Shown: one piece after another, positions 26,111 to 35,180 of the stretch
Layout: each line of letters starts with the position of its first letter
How positions within the stretch are numbered: the first letter of the stretch is position 1
Origin: Planctomonas sp. JC2975
GTDB taxonomy: Bacteria > Actinomycetota > Actinomycetes > Actinomycetales > Microbacteriaceae
Length of the DNA stretch: 64,000 bases
Assembly: GCF_012985205.1 (NCBI RefSeq)
Contig: NZ_JABEKS010000001.1
Location: forward strand, 1,116,001-1,180,000
Direction: 5' to 3'
The notes under the pieces: model-generated
The model's database searches: none
Told to the model about the DNA's origin: nothing
The model's input: only the letters and a program-made list of their open reading frames with translations
Translations under genes and position numbers: made by a program

Positions 26111-26980
26111 ATGACGATCGTGATCACCGGATCCACCGCGCCCTTCGGCCGTGGAGTCGTGGAGGCACTGGCGGAGCGGATCCCCGTCAGCGGTCTCGTC
26201 GCCGCGACGCGCGACCCCTCGCGTGCAGCCGTACTGAGCGGACGCGGAATCCGCGTGCAGCACGTGGATTTCGACGAACCGGACACGGCGGCGAGCGCCT
26301 TCGCGGGCGCCGACACGGTACTGATCAACGCCACGTTCTTCGGCGTTCCACCGGCGACCCGTGCACGGCGCGTCGCGGCCGCCATCGATGCGGCCGACCG
26401 TGCGGGCGTCGGTCGCGTCGTGCTCACCAGCTGGCCGGATCCGGAGAAGACGACGTCGCCGCTCGTGGCGGACTTCGCCGTCTCCGAGGGCGCGCTCCGC
26501 AAGCGCAGCGGCTCCTGGACCATCCTCAGGCTCGGCGTGGGCATCCCCGACGCACTCGCGCGGGACGTGAGCTGGGCACGGCGGGACGGCGAACTCGTCG
26601 CGCCGGCTGCGGACGCTCGATGCGCCGCGGCGGCGGCATCCGATCTGATCGAGGCGACAGCCGTCGTGCTGTCGCAGAACGGTCACGACGGGCAGTGCTA
26701 CGAGCTGTCGGCCGCGCGCAGCCTGGACTGGACCCAACTGGCGGCGCTGGCATCGGAGCTGGAGGGCCGCGACATCCGGTACCGACGGGTCGAGCCGGAC
26801 GCGTACGACCGATACCTGCGCGAACAAGGACTCGGCGACGACCTCGTCGAGGGTCTTCAGGGCCTGTACGCCGACTTCCGGAACGGATGGACGGGCACCC
26901 CGCACCGCATGCTGGCCGCGCTGCTCGGGCGGGAGCCGCTGGATCCGGTCGAGGCGGTGCGTCGTCGGGTTCCGGCGTGA
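26111..26980 (+). CDS. NmrA-like NAD(P)-binding protein (QorB-type oxidoreductase)
   Basis: A 289-residue atypical short-chain dehydrogenase fold. It starts MTIVITGSTAPFGRGVVEAL, in which the dinucleotide loop GSTAPFG resembles the NmrA/QorB GATGxxG loop, followed by VAATRDPSRAAVL with the NADP-preferring arginine. The catalytic tyrosine of classical SDRs is absent. AGGAGG lies 6 bases upstream of ATG. It is divergent from a TetR gene, probably its repressor, and is followed at 52 bp by a drug exporter, so it may answer quinone or electrophile stress. Confidence 0.85.
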   Translation: MTIVITGSTAPFGRGVVEALAERIPVSGLVAATRDPSRAAVLSGRGIRVQHVDFDEPDTAASAFAGADTVLINATFFGVPPATRARRVAAAIDAADRAGVGRVVLTSWPDPEKTTSPLVADFAVSEGALRKRSGSWTILRLGVGIPDALARDVSWARRDGELVAPAADARCAAAAASDLIEATAVVLSQNGHDGQCYELSAARSLDWTQLAALASELEGRDIRYRRVEPDAYDRYLREQGLGDDLVEGLQGLYADFRNGWTGTPHRMLAALLGREPLDPVEAVRRRVPA

Positions 26981-27032
26981 GAATCGTCGTCCCTCGGGAA
27001 TAGCGGAGACCGGGTCCGGATTGCATCCAGCG

Positions 27033-28517
27033 ATGTCAGAGAACACGATTTCGCGCCGCAGCGTCGGGCTTCGTTCGGAGCGCGGTCCCATCCTCCTCTC
27101 CCTCATGCTCGCCACGGCGCTCGTCGCCCTCGACTCGACCATCATCGCGACGGCCTCGACATCGATCGCGCGCGAGCTCGGAAACTTCGCGCAGATCCCC
27201 TGGCTGTTCTCGATCTACGTGCTGGCCCAGGCGGTCTCGGTGCCGATCTACGGCCGACTCGCCGACTTCTTCGGGCGCAAGCACCTCATGCTGATCGGCA
27301 TCGGTCTCTTCCTCGTCGGCTCGATCCTCGCCGGCTTCGCCTGGTCGATGCCCGTGCTCATCGCGTCGCGCGTCATCCAGGGCCTCGGCGCGGGTGCCGT
27401 GCTGCCGATGAGCATGACGATCGCCAGCGACATCTACACGCTGCAGGAGCGCGCCAAGACCCAGGGCTACCTGGCCAGCGTCTGGGGCATCTCCGCGGTC
27501 GTCGGTCCGACGCTCGGCGGCGTCTTCAGCGAGTTCGTCAGCTGGCGGTGGATCTTCTTCATCAACATCCCGCTGTCGCTGCTCGCCGCGTGGATGCTGT
27601 GGCGCAAGTTCGACGAGAAGCGCCGGCTCGACGACGGGACCGGGCGCGAGCGCAGCCGCCCGCGCATCGACTATCCGGGGGCAATCCTGCTCACGGTCGG
27701 TACGGCGCTCGTCATCCTCGGGCTGCTCGAGGGCGGGACGGCGTGGGCGTGGAACTCCGCAGCGTCGATCGCCATCTTCGCGGTCGGAGCCGCTGCGCTG
27801 GTGGCGTTCGTGTTCGTGGAGTTGAGGGCGGAGCATCCGATCCTGCCGCTCGGTGTGCTGAAGCGGCGCATCATCTGGAGCTCCACGCTCGCCTCGCTCA
27901 TCATCGGCGCCGTCGTTCTCGGGCTCACGACCTACGTGCCGATCTACGCGCAGGACGTGCTCGGTACGAGCGCCCTGATCGCCGGATTCGCGGTGGCGGC
28001 CCTGACCGTCGGCTGGCCGTTGACGGCATCCATCGCCGGGCGCTTCTACCTGCGGATCGGATTCCGCTGGACAGCCGTGATCGGTTCGGCGATCGTCGTC
28101 GTGGGCACCGTACTGCTCACCACGCTCGGCGCAGGCACGAGCGTCTGGCTGGTCGCACTGTTCTGCTTCGTGATCGGCGCGGGCATGGGTCTCACGGCCG
28201 TGCCGACGTTGATCGGCGCGCAGAGCTCGGTCGACTGGCAGGAGCGCGGGCTCGTGACCGGAACGAACATGTTCGCCCGTTCGATCGGCTCGGCGGTCGG
28301 GGTCGCCGTGTTCGGCGCGATCGTGAACGCGAACGCGACGGTCGGGCCTGATGGCGCCCCGCACGGCCCGCAGCTCCAGGTGGCGACACACCTCGTGTTC
28401 CTCGCGATCGCCGTGATCGGCGTCGCGCTGTTCGCCGCCGTGCTGCTCATGCCAACGCGGCGTTCACTGCAGGTCGGCACGTCCACGACTCCAACGGAGA
28501 CCGCGGCCGCACAGTGA
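27033..28517 (+). CDS. MFS multidrug exporter, DHA2 family (14 helices)
   Basis: A 494-residue exporter of the EmrB/QacA type with 14 predicted helices. The DHA2 signature LDSTIIATASTSIARELG lies in helix 1, GRLADFFGRKH in loop 2-3 and the motif C-like GPTLGGVFSEFVSWRW in helix 5. ATG 27033 (MSENTIS) was chosen; a TTG at 27021 is possible but neither has a good ribosome site. It probably forms one unit with the upstream NmrA-like gene under TetR control. Confidence 0.9.
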   Translation: MSENTISRRSVGLRSERGPILLSLMLATALVALDSTIIATASTSIARELGNFAQIPWLFSIYVLAQAVSVPIYGRLADFFGRKHLMLIGIGLFLVGSILAGFAWSMPVLIASRVIQGLGAGAVLPMSMTIASDIYTLQERAKTQGYLASVWGISAVVGPTLGGVFSEFVSWRWIFFINIPLSLLAAWMLWRKFDEKRRLDDGTGRERSRPRIDYPGAILLTVGTALVILGLLEGGTAWAWNSAASIAIFAVGAAALVAFVFVELRAEHPILPLGVLKRRIIWSSTLASLIIGAVVLGLTTYVPIYAQDVLGTSALIAGFAVAALTVGWPLTASIAGRFYLRIGFRWTAVIGSAIVVVGTVLLTTLGAGTSVWLVALFCFVIGAGMGLTAVPTLIGAQSSVDWQERGLVTGTNMFARSIGSAVGVAVFGAIVNANATVGPDGAPHGPQLQVATHLVFLAIAVIGVALFAAVLLMPTRRSLQVGTSTTPTETAAAQ

Positions 28518-28558
28518 TCAGAGTGCGGTGCTCGGCCGAGCGCGACGAGTGCCGTGCC

Positions 28559-29323
28559 TCAGTCGTGACCGGACGAGGACTGCTCTGCAGCCCTGACCTC
28601 GTCCTCGAGCCCACGTATCGCGATGCGCAGCGCGCGCTCGGCGTCCAAGCCCCGCTCACGGGCCGACGCAACGATCGACAGCAGCAGGTCACCGAGGCCG
28701 CGTTCGTCACTCGGAACCGACGGCCCTTCGACCGCCTCAGCTCGCTCTGGGAGTTGGGAGCGCTGCGTTCGCTCAGCGAGCTCGGGTGCGGCCAGCGACC
28801 GCGGGACCACGCCGAGCCGCCCAGCACGGCCCAGCACCTTGTCCGCGAGCGCCAGGGCCGGCATCGAACGAGGAATGCCGTCGAGCACGCTGCGACGCAT
28901 GGTCTTCTCGGCGGCCTTCGCCGCCGTCCAGAGCCGAAGGACCTCCTCCGGCGTCTCCGCGACCTCGTCGCCGAAGACGTGCGGATGACGGCGCACCATC
29001 TTCTCGGTGACGCGCTGCGCGACATCCTGAATGTCGAAGCGCTCGCCTGCCGTGCGCGATGCGATCTCCGAGTGGAACGCCACCTGCCACAGCACGTCGC
29101 CGAGCTCCTCGATGATCTCGTCGGTGGTGCCGGCCTCGATCGCCTCGACCAGCTCGTACGACTCCTCGATCAGGTACGGCACGAGCGTCTCGTGGGTCAT
29201 CGTCTGCGACCAGACGCATTTGTCGAGGACGGATGCCATGGCATCCGCGAACAGGTCGAGTCGCGACCCGCCGCCCCCGGCTTCGCGCTCGTTCCGGTCG
29301 TCGCCACTCGCGTGATCGATCAT
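28559..29323 (-). CDS. mazG: Nucleoside triphosphate pyrophosphohydrolase MazG
   Basis: A 254-residue all-alpha NTP pyrophosphatase. The N-terminal MazG domain contains the Mg-binding EESYELVEAI and EELGDVLWQVAFH (EExxE...ExxD pattern), then DVAQRVTEKMVRRHPHVFGD. Family enzymes hydrolyse house-cleaning targets such as dUTP, 8-oxo-dGTP or (p)ppGpp-related pools. The C-terminal half is less conserved, and in the middle (about residues 165-200) it carries an arginine/glutamate-rich insertion. GGGAGG precedes ATG 29323. Confidence 0.93.
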   Translation of the reverse strand: MIDHASGDDRNEREAGGGGSRLDLFADAMASVLDKCVWSQTMTHETLVPYLIEESYELVEAIEAGTTDEIIEELGDVLWQVAFHSEIASRTAGERFDIQDVAQRVTEKMVRRHPHVFGDEVAETPEEVLRLWTAAKAAEKTMRRSVLDGIPRSMPALALADKVLGRAGRLGVVPRSLAAPELAERTQRSQLPERAEAVEGPSVPSDERGLGDLLLSIVASARERGLDAERALRIAIRGLEDEVRAAEQSSSGHD

Positions 29324-29415
29324 CGCGCCTCCCGTCGTCGGATCTCATCGTGTCATGGGCGTCTGTTCCGTCATCGCCGCGATTGCGCTGTGCCGATACC
29401 CCCTAGGCTTGCGGG

Positions 29416-29772
29416 GTGACCAGCGTGCGTCGGATCGTCGTGTCGGTGTCGGACCTCGAACGATCGCTCGGCGTGTACGCCGGCGCCCTCGGGCTCTCCG
29501 TTGCGTGGTCGAACGACGAGGTGGCGACGCTCGACGCCGACGGCGTAGAGGTCATGTTGCACAGGCGGCAGCCGACCCCGGGCGACCACGGGATCGCGGC
29601 CACGTTCACGGTCGACGACGTCGACCAGGCCACGACAGCTGCGGTGACTGCCGGAGCGGAGATCGTGCACGGCCCGGATGACGAACCGTGGGGCGAGCGG
29701 CAGGCCGTGCTGCACGATCCCGACGGACACGTGATCTGTCTCGTGACACCGCTCGACCGCGCAGCGGTCTGA
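29416..29772 (+). CDS. VOC family (glyoxalase/bleomycin resistance-like) protein
   Basis: A 118-residue vicinal-oxygen-chelate protein with the paired beta-alpha-beta-beta-beta units: RRIVVSVSDLERSLGVYAG and TFTVDDVDQATTAAVTAGAE, ending LHDPDGHVICLVTP. Metal ligands of true glyoxalase I are not clearly conserved, so the function may be binding of a small hydrophobic compound. The GTG start lies six bases after TAGGCT (29404-29409), so the message is probably leaderless. Confidence 0.85.
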   Translation: MTSVRRIVVSVSDLERSLGVYAGALGLSVAWSNDEVATLDADGVEVMLHRRQPTPGDHGIAATFTVDDVDQATTAAVTAGAEIVHGPDDEPWGERQAVLHDPDGHVICLVTPLDRAAV

Positions 29773-29794
29773 CTCGAGCGGCCCGATAGACTCG

Positions 29795-29880
29795 CTGCTG
29801 GTGTGCCGGGAAGTCTGGTCGGCCCGCGGCTGCCGCCGCTCGTGACGAGCGGCCTGTCTCATCCGCGGTCGCGACGAGGG
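29795..29880 (+). ncRNA. Structured leader of nhaA, candidate nhaA-I (Li+/Na+) riboswitch
   Basis: The 116-bp leader between the VOC gene and nhaA contains GGTGTGCCGGGAAGTCTGG and TCGGC, matching my recollection of the conserved core of nhaA-I motif RNAs, and a perfect 8-bp hairpin GCCGCTCG-TGA-CGAGCGGC. A -10 box TAGACT at 29787-29792 would start the RNA at about 29798. nhaA-I RNAs are reported lithium/sodium-responsive elements before NhaA genes. Context fits, but the consensus match was made by eye. Confidence 0.6.
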
Positions 29881-29888
29881 GTGCGCGC

Positions 29889-31043
29889 ATGGGCCTGATC
29901 CGGTCCGAACGGGCGGCTGCCGGCATCCTGCTGGGCGCCGCCGCACTCGGGCTCGTGCTCGCGAACACCGCGGTGGGGCCCGCCCTGCAGCATCTGATGG
30001 AGATCCCGGTCGGTGTGTCTTCCTCAGGACTCGAGCTGAGCATCTCGCACTGGATCAGCGACGGACTTCTCGCCGTCTTCTTCTTCATTGTCGCCGTCGA
30101 GCTGCGCCACGAGCTCACGGTCGGTGAGCTGAGCTCGTGGCAGAAGGCTCTGCACCCGGCGATCGCCGCGGTCTGCGGTGTGATCGCTCCGGCGCTCGTG
30201 TACATCGCGTTCACCGCGGGAAGCGGCTACGAATCCGGCTGGCCCGTGCCGACGGCGACCGATATCGCTTTCGCGCTCGGCGTGCTCGCCGTGTTCGGAC
30301 GCGGGCTGCCGCGGCGCATCAGGGTCTTCCTGCTCGCGCTCGCCGTGCTCGACGATCTGATCGCGATCATCATCATCGCCGTGCTCTTCACATCGAGCCC
30401 GAACCTGATCGACCTGGGCCTCGCGGCCCTCGCCGTCGCCGCCTTCGGACTTCTCAGCCGAATGCTGCACGGCAGGATGCGCGCACCCATCGCCGTTCTC
30501 ATGGTGCTCGTCGCCCTCCTCTCCTGGGCGCTTGTGCACGACTCCGGCGTGCATCCGACGATCGCCGGCGTCGCGTTGGGACTCGTCATGTCTCGCGAAC
30601 CGGCCAGGCGGGTCACGCACGTGCTGGAGCCATGGTCGAACGGCATCGTCCTGCCGCTCTTCGCGTTCTCGGCGGCGCTGGTCACCATCCCCAACGTGCC
30701 GCTCTCCGAGTTGTCCGCGTCGTTCTGGGGGATCCTCGTCGCGCTGCCCGTCGGCAAGTTCGTCGGCATCTCGATCGGCGGCTGGCTCGGCGGCAAGCTC
30801 GGACGCGATCGAGGGCCGTCGCTCAGCCTGTCGGGCGCCCTGGTGGTGGCATCCCTCGGCGGCATCGGGTTCACGGTGTCGCTGCTCATGAACGAACTCG
30901 CGTTTCGTTCCAGCGCCGAGGTGCGCGACGAGGGAGTGCTCGCGGTGCTGCTGGGCTCGGCTGTTTCCATCGTCGCCGGCGGGATCACGGTGGCTCTCGT
31001 GGCGCGACGGTACCGACGGCTGCATCCGCATCCGGCGCACTGA
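29889..31043 (+). CDS. nhaA: Na+/H+ antiporter NhaA
   Basis: A 384-residue secondary antiporter exchanging one Na+ or Li+ for two protons. NhaA hallmarks are WISDGLLAVFFFIVAVELRHEL near the N terminus, PTATDIAFALGVLAVFGRGLP with the first ion-binding aspartate and VLDDLIAIIIIAVLF with the paired aspartates in helix V. About 11 helices are seen. Family length is 380-400. It sits behind a structured leader that resembles an nhaA-I riboswitch. Confidence 0.96.
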   Translation: MGLIRSERAAAGILLGAAALGLVLANTAVGPALQHLMEIPVGVSSSGLELSISHWISDGLLAVFFFIVAVELRHELTVGELSSWQKALHPAIAAVCGVIAPALVYIAFTAGSGYESGWPVPTATDIAFALGVLAVFGRGLPRRIRVFLLALAVLDDLIAIIIIAVLFTSSPNLIDLGLAALAVAAFGLLSRMLHGRMRAPIAVLMVLVALLSWALVHDSGVHPTIAGVALGLVMSREPARRVTHVLEPWSNGIVLPLFAFSAALVTIPNVPLSELSASFWGILVALPVGKFVGISIGGWLGGKLGRDRGPSLSLSGALVVASLGGIGFTVSLLMNELAFRSSAEVRDEGVLAVLLGSAVSIVAGGITVALVARRYRRLHPHPAH

Positions 31044-31072
31044 GGCGGGATGCGCCGGGCATGGACGCAGAA

Positions 31073-31591
31073 TCAGGCCTCTTGCACCCGTGCACGCGAA
31101 TCGCGCTGCGGTGCGATCAGCACAAGGGCGGGATACGTGACCACCGCGACGGCGACGTGCATCACGGCCAGCACGAAAACGCCGTCCGCCGCCTGGCCGA
31201 GGTGCCAGACCCACACGTCGGGCGCGAACGACACGACGGTGACGATGACCGTGAGCCAGAAGAACAGCCGTGCAGCATGGCCGGCTACGAGCGTCACGAC
31301 GGGCCACGCGAGGCACGCAAGGAGCACGCCGACGACCGTGAGCTTCGCGTAGTCGGCGAACGCGAAATGGCCGTATCCCACGGTGGACGGGAAGACGGAT
31401 TCGCCGGCGACCACCAGCAGGCGGCATGCGAGGAGCGAGCCGCCGATGGCGACCGCGGTAGCGATCAGGAACCGCCACCACGACGGCTGCCGGGTGCCGA
31501 GCGGCCAATCGATGCCCAGCCGCGTCAGTATCCGTGCTGCGCCACCATCTGCTCCGCGTGCGGTACCGCTCGCCGACTTCGTGCCCGACAT
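31073..31591 (-). CDS. Hypothetical membrane protein (four helices)
   Basis: A 172-residue protein with a polar N terminus, then four transmembrane helices (about residues 40-63, 85-107, 110-130, 138-160). The motif FAFADYAKLTVVGVLLACLAW resembles the small actinobacterial DUF6069 group, but I am not sure of that family. It ends 30 bp from nhaA (tail to tail) and faces the OmpR regulator gene. No catalytic motif is visible. Confidence 0.75.
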   Translation of the reverse strand: MSGTKSASGTARGADGGAARILTRLGIDWPLGTRQPSWWRFLIATAVAIGGSLLACRLLVVAGESVFPSTVGYGHFAFADYAKLTVVGVLLACLAWPVVTLVAGHAARLFFWLTVIVTVVSFAPDVWVWHLGQAADGVFVLAVMHVAVAVVTYPALVLIAPQRDSRARVQEA

Positions 31592-31677
31592 GCACCCTCC
31601 GTTCCGTGGCCGCGGACGGCGGCCAGACGCGAGGGTACGGCGAGGTTCTCAGCACTTTATTGGAGCGTACGGCTTCC

Positions 31678-31683
31678 TATACT
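31678..31683 (+). promoter_or_regulatory. -10 box of the OmpR-type operon, leaderless start
   Basis: TATACT lies six bases before ATG 31690 and no ribosome site is present, so transcription should begin at or next to the A of the start codon. The -35 region (CTTTAT, 31655-31660) is poor. Confidence 0.7.
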
Positions 31684-31689
31684 GCGAGC

Positions 31690-32364
31690 ATGATGCAGGC
31701 GGACGCACCGCGGATCCTCGTCGTCGAAGACGACAGGAGACTCGCATCGATGCTCGCTGAGCTTCTGACGGCCGAGGGCTACGACGTCGCGCTCGCGCAC
31801 GACGGGCAGCGCGCTCTGCACGAGGGCCTCACCCGAGAGTTCGACGTCATGCTGTTCGACCGGGGACTTCCTGTCATGGACGGCCTCGACGTGCTCGGTC
31901 GGCTCCGCTCGAGCGGCGTGGTGACACCCACCCTGGTGCTGTCCGCGCTCGGCAACCCCGCCGACCGTGTCGAGGGGCTCGACCGCGGCGCGGAGGACTA
32001 CCTCGCCAAGCCGTTCGACATCGACGAGCTGCTGGCGCGGCTTCGCGTGCTGCGGCGGCGGCTGAATCCGAGCGTGCCCGTGCTCAGGATCCCGGGGGGC
32101 CGATTCGATCCGGATCGACGAGAGGTGACGACGGACTCCGGTGCCGTCGTGGTGCTGTCTGAGCGCGAGGGCGACCTGCTGGCGCTGCTGGCCAGACGTC
32201 CGCAGCAGATCTTCACCCGCGACGATCTGCTCGCCATCGTGTTCGCCGACGCCGACGAGACCGGGGTGGTCGACACGTACGTGCACTACGTGCGCAAGAA
32301 GCTCGGACGAGGGTGCATCCTCACGGTTCGCGGCATCGGTTACGGACTGGGGCGTGCGACGTGA
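31690..32364 (+). CDS. OmpR/PhoB-type response regulator
   Basis: A 224-residue regulator: receiver domain with D14/D15, phospho-acceptor D57 in VMLFDRGLPVMDG and the lysine in YLAKPFD; then a winged-helix domain ending VDTYVHYVRKKLGRGCILTV. Two ATGs in tandem (31690 and 31693) fit a leaderless start. It overlaps the sensor kinase by 4 bp. It probably controls the downstream Ser-rich protein/ApbE/ferric reductase-like operon, which begins 94 bp after the kinase. Confidence 0.93.
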   Translation: MMQADAPRILVVEDDRRLASMLAELLTAEGYDVALAHDGQRALHEGLTREFDVMLFDRGLPVMDGLDVLGRLRSSGVVTPTLVLSALGNPADRVEGLDRGAEDYLAKPFDIDELLARLRVLRRRLNPSVPVLRIPGGRFDPDRREVTTDSGAVVVLSEREGDLLALLARRPQQIFTRDDLLAIVFADADETGVVDTYVHYVRKKLGRGCILTVRGIGYGLGRAT

Positions 32365-33593
32365 GCAGCGCCGGACGCGGCAGCAGTGCGGAGGCGACCG
32401 AGCTGCGCCGAGCATCTCGTCGGCTGGCACTGCGCTTCGCCGCGCTCATGGTCGCGCTCATCGTGGTGGTGGGCGGGGTGGTGTTCATCGTGGTGATCGC
32501 CAGCCAGAACGAGTCCATCAGGCAGTCGCTCATCGACGCCGAGCATGTCGACTCCCCCAGGGATGCCGCGCCCGGCACGTACATCGCGATCGTCCAGGGC
32601 GACGGAACGCAGGTGTCGCCTAACGCGCCGGACGGCTTCCCCGACCAGGGCGCGATCGCCCAGGTGCAGCGCACCGGACAGGCCGTCGAGACGACGGGGT
32701 CGTTCGACGGCCGTCAGTACGCCGTGCGCACCGACAGCGACACCGGCAGGGTCGTGCAGGTCGCCGTCGACAAGCGGGAGAGCCAAGAGGAGTTGCAGCG
32801 GCTGGCCATTGCGTTCGGGGCTGCCGGTCTCGTCGCCGTGATCGCTGCAGGCTTCGCGGCGGCGTGGATGGCCAGGAGGGCGATGCGACCGATGGCTCAA
32901 GCGCTCGCCCTTCAGCGGCGCTTCGTGATGGATGCCTCGCACGAGCTCCGCACGCCCCTCACCTTGCTCAGCACGCGGGCGCAGATGCTCAGGCGACGCC
33001 TACCGACGGACGGATCCGATGCGCTGGCCACCGGCGTCGACGAGGTCGTCCAGGACGCCAAGTCGCTGACCGAGATCCTCGACGACCTGCTCATCGCGGC
33101 GGATCCTCGGGCGGTTGCGGAGAATGCCGACGTCGACCTCACCGCGCTCGCGGACGATGTCGTCGCAAGCGCTCGAGCGGAGGCCGCCGACCGCGGCATC
33201 ACGATCACCAGGGCCGGAGCGGAATCCGCCGTGGTGGTCTCTGGCGCCCGTACTGCGCTGTCCCGGCTCATGGTCGCGATCGTCGCGAACGCGCTCGACC
33301 ACGCCCGAGGCGCGATCACCGTCGATGTCACGGCGAGCGGTGCGGATGCCGTCATCCGCGTCGGCGACGACGGCCCCGGCTTCCCGGCAGACCTGCAGGA
33401 ACACGCCTTCGACCGATTCGCCGGAACGCGCACCAGCACTTCTGCCCCCGAAGACGGATCGCGCCACTACGGTCTCGGTCTGGCTCTCGTCGCCGAGGTG
33501 GCCGCCCGGCACGGCGGCACGGTCGGCATCGACCGGTCGACGGCCGGCGGCGCCGAGGTGGTCGTGCGACTGCCCCTCATAGGAACGACATAG
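32361..33593 (+). CDS. Sensor histidine kinase (HisKA/HATPase_c)
   Basis: A 410-residue EnvZ/PhoR-type kinase. Two transmembrane helices (about residues 24-48 and 148-170) flank a 100-residue extracellular sensor. The phospho-acceptor H194 lies in MDASHELRTPLTLL; ATP-binding boxes include IVANALDHARGAI and DDGPGFP plus GLGLALVAEV. The GTG start overlaps the regulator stop (GTGA). The extracellular domain is small and not assigned to a family. Confidence 0.93.
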   Translation: MSSAGRGSSAEATELRRASRRLALRFAALMVALIVVVGGVVFIVVIASQNESIRQSLIDAEHVDSPRDAAPGTYIAIVQGDGTQVSPNAPDGFPDQGAIAQVQRTGQAVETTGSFDGRQYAVRTDSDTGRVVQVAVDKRESQEELQRLAIAFGAAGLVAVIAAGFAAAWMARRAMRPMAQALALQRRFVMDASHELRTPLTLLSTRAQMLRRRLPTDGSDALATGVDEVVQDAKSLTEILDDLLIAADPRAVAENADVDLTALADDVVASARAEAADRGITITRAGAESAVVVSGARTALSRLMVAIVANALDHARGAITVDVTASGADAVIRVGDDGPGFPADLQEHAFDRFAGTRTSTSAPEDGSRHYGLGLALVAEVAARHGGTVGIDRSTAGGAEVVVRLPLIGTT

Positions 33594-33686
33594 GCTCCTC
33601 GCTGACTGCTTCCAGCCCGAATAAGAAAGTTGGAAGATCGGCCGCCGAGAGTGGAGCGCAGACGCACCCTCTCGGAAGGAGCACCG

Positions 33687-34046
33687 ATGAACGCCAGGAA
33701 CCGCGGGACCCGTCTCGCCCGCGCCGTCACGGCCGTGATCGGCAGCGGGAGCGCCGCCATCGCCGTGATCGCCGGAGCGCTGCTGTGGCACAACACGGCC
33801 GAGGCCTCCACGAACAGCACCACCGGATCGCATAAGACGAGCTCGACGTCGACTTCGAGCTCGTCGAAGGACACGACGTCGACCTCGACGCCGTCTGCGA
33901 CCTCGACGCCGTCGAGCACACCATCGGTCACTCCGTCTTCGGGCAGCTCATCGAGCACGGGCAGCAGCTCGTCATCCGCCGGAACCTCTCCGGTCACCTC
34001 TGGCGACTCGTCGGGGTCGTCGCAGGCCACTTCCTCGGGCTCCTGA
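33687..34046 (+). CDS. Ser/Thr-rich membrane-anchored protein, probably a truncated FMN-binding domain protein
   Basis: A 119-residue protein with a basic N terminus (MNARNRGTRLARAVTAVIGS), one signal-anchor helix ending LLWHNTAEA and about 85 residues of almost pure serine, threonine, glycine and proline. In related operons this slot is taken by an FMN-binding domain protein, the acceptor of ApbE, with the same anchor and Ser/Thr-rich linker but also a C-terminal FMN domain with an SGAT motif. That domain is absent here. GGAAGGAG precedes the ATG. A 12-bp hairpin follows the stop. Confidence 0.75.
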   Translation: MNARNRGTRLARAVTAVIGSGSAAIAVIAGALLWHNTAEASTNSTTGSHKTSSTSTSSSSKDTTSTSTPSATSTPSSTPSVTPSSGSSSSTGSSSSSAGTSPVTSGDSSGSSQATSSGS

Positions 34047-34058
34047 GGCCCCGACGCG

Positions 34059-34097
34059 GTCGGTGCCGGCGACCGTCCGAGGATTGCCGGCACCGAC
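34059..34097 (+). terminator. 12-bp hairpin between the Ser-rich protein and apbE
   Basis: GTCGGTGCCGGC and GCCGGCACCGAC form a perfect 12-bp stem around a 15-base loop, 12 bases after the stop. There is no U tract. It lies inside the putative operon, 60 bases before apbE, so it may stabilise the upstream message or reduce read-through. Confidence 0.6.
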
Positions 34098-34157
34098 GCG
34101 ATCTGCACCGAAGTCCAATCCACCGATCACACGCCGCACGAGAAGGAGAGGCACCGC

Positions 34158-35180
34158 ATGACCACCACGGGTACGACCACCGACGCACCGACTCGTATTG
34201 ACTGGACCGTCTGGGGTCTCAAGGCTTCGCTGGTCGTGGATCACCCGGCCGCGCTGGACTCGGCCGAGCGCATCATGCGCGAGGTACTCGACGACGTGGA
34301 TCGCGCGTGCAGCAGGTTCCGCGACGACTCCGAGCTGTCGCTGCTGCGCGGACGCCTGTCGACGGGCGCCGAGGTGTCGCCGATGCTCGCCACGCTCGTC
34401 GCGGCGGCCCTCGAAGCGGCCGAGCTGAGCGGCGGCGACGTCGACCCGACGCTCGGCAACGAGCTACACGCGCTGGGCTACGACACGGACTTCGCGCGAG
34501 TGTTGGGCGCCCGAGCACCGACTGCCGCAGGGGATATCGGCGGCGCAGGCACCGCGGCCGGCCCATCACGGGCGTCGGCCGCACCTGGAGTGTCCGTGCG
34601 CATGCTGCGACGCTCAGAGCCCGGCTGGACGCGCATCGCACTGGCGCACCGCCTGCTGACCGTACCGGACGACCTGGCACTCGACTTGGGAGCCAGCGCG
34701 AAAGCGGCCGCCGCCGACCTCGCCGCACGGCGCATCGCCGGTGGACTGGGCACCGCCGTGCTCGTCAGCCTCGGCGGCGACATCGCCACCGAAGGCGAGC
34801 CGCGCACCGGCGGATGGGATGTGCTGGTCCAGGACACGCCGCACGATCCGGCGCAGCACGTTCGCCTCGAGGGTGGCTGGGCGATGGCCACCTCCAGCAC
34901 GCAGAAGCGGCGTTGGATGCTCGGTGGCCGCAGCATGCACCACATCCTCGACCCGAGGTCCGGTCTGCCGGCATCCGACGTGTGGCGGACAACGACGGTC
35001 GTGGCCAGCACCTGTCTCCGGGCCAACGCGTTGAGCACGGCCGCGGTCGTGCGCGGGCGAGGGGCCATCGGATGGCTCGCGCGGCAGGGAGCGCCCGCTC
35101 GCCTCGTGGACGACAGAGGCCGCATCCTCACGACCGACGGCTGGCCGCACGACGATGGCGGTGATCGCCGTGTTCGATGA
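34158..35180 (+). CDS. apbE: FAD:protein FMN transferase (ApbE)
   Basis: A 340-residue flavin transferase that links FMN to threonine or serine of target proteins outside the membrane. Visible are the RFRDDSELSLLR segment, DPTLGNELHALGYD, the LDLGASAKAAAADLAARRI metal/FAD region and the C-terminal HHILDPRSGLP plus TTTVVASTCLRANALSTAAV. No signal peptide is seen, so it may act in the cytosol or use another route. A 15-residue Gly/Ala linker (GDIGGAGTAAGPSRAS) interrupts the middle. GGAGAGG precedes ATG. It overlaps the ferric reductase-like gene by 26 bp. Confidence 0.88.
   Translation: MTTTGTTTDAPTRIDWTVWGLKASLVVDHPAALDSAERIMREVLDDVDRACSRFRDDSELSLLRGRLSTGAEVSPMLATLVAAALEAAELSGGDVDPTLGNELHALGYDTDFARVLGARAPTAAGDIGGAGTAAGPSRASAAPGVSVRMLRRSEPGWTRIALAHRLLTVPDDLALDLGASAKAAAADLAARRIAGGLGTAVLVSLGGDIATEGEPRTGGWDVLVQDTPHDPAQHVRLEGGWAMATSSTQKRRWMLGGRSMHHILDPRSGLPASDVWRTTTVVASTCLRANALSTAAVVRGRGAIGWLARQGAPARLVDDRGRILTTDGWPHDDGGDRRVR

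Noticed and set aside
27036-28391. Minus-strand frame opposite the drug exporter
   Set aside because: Shadow of the DHA2 exporter, no recognisable domain.
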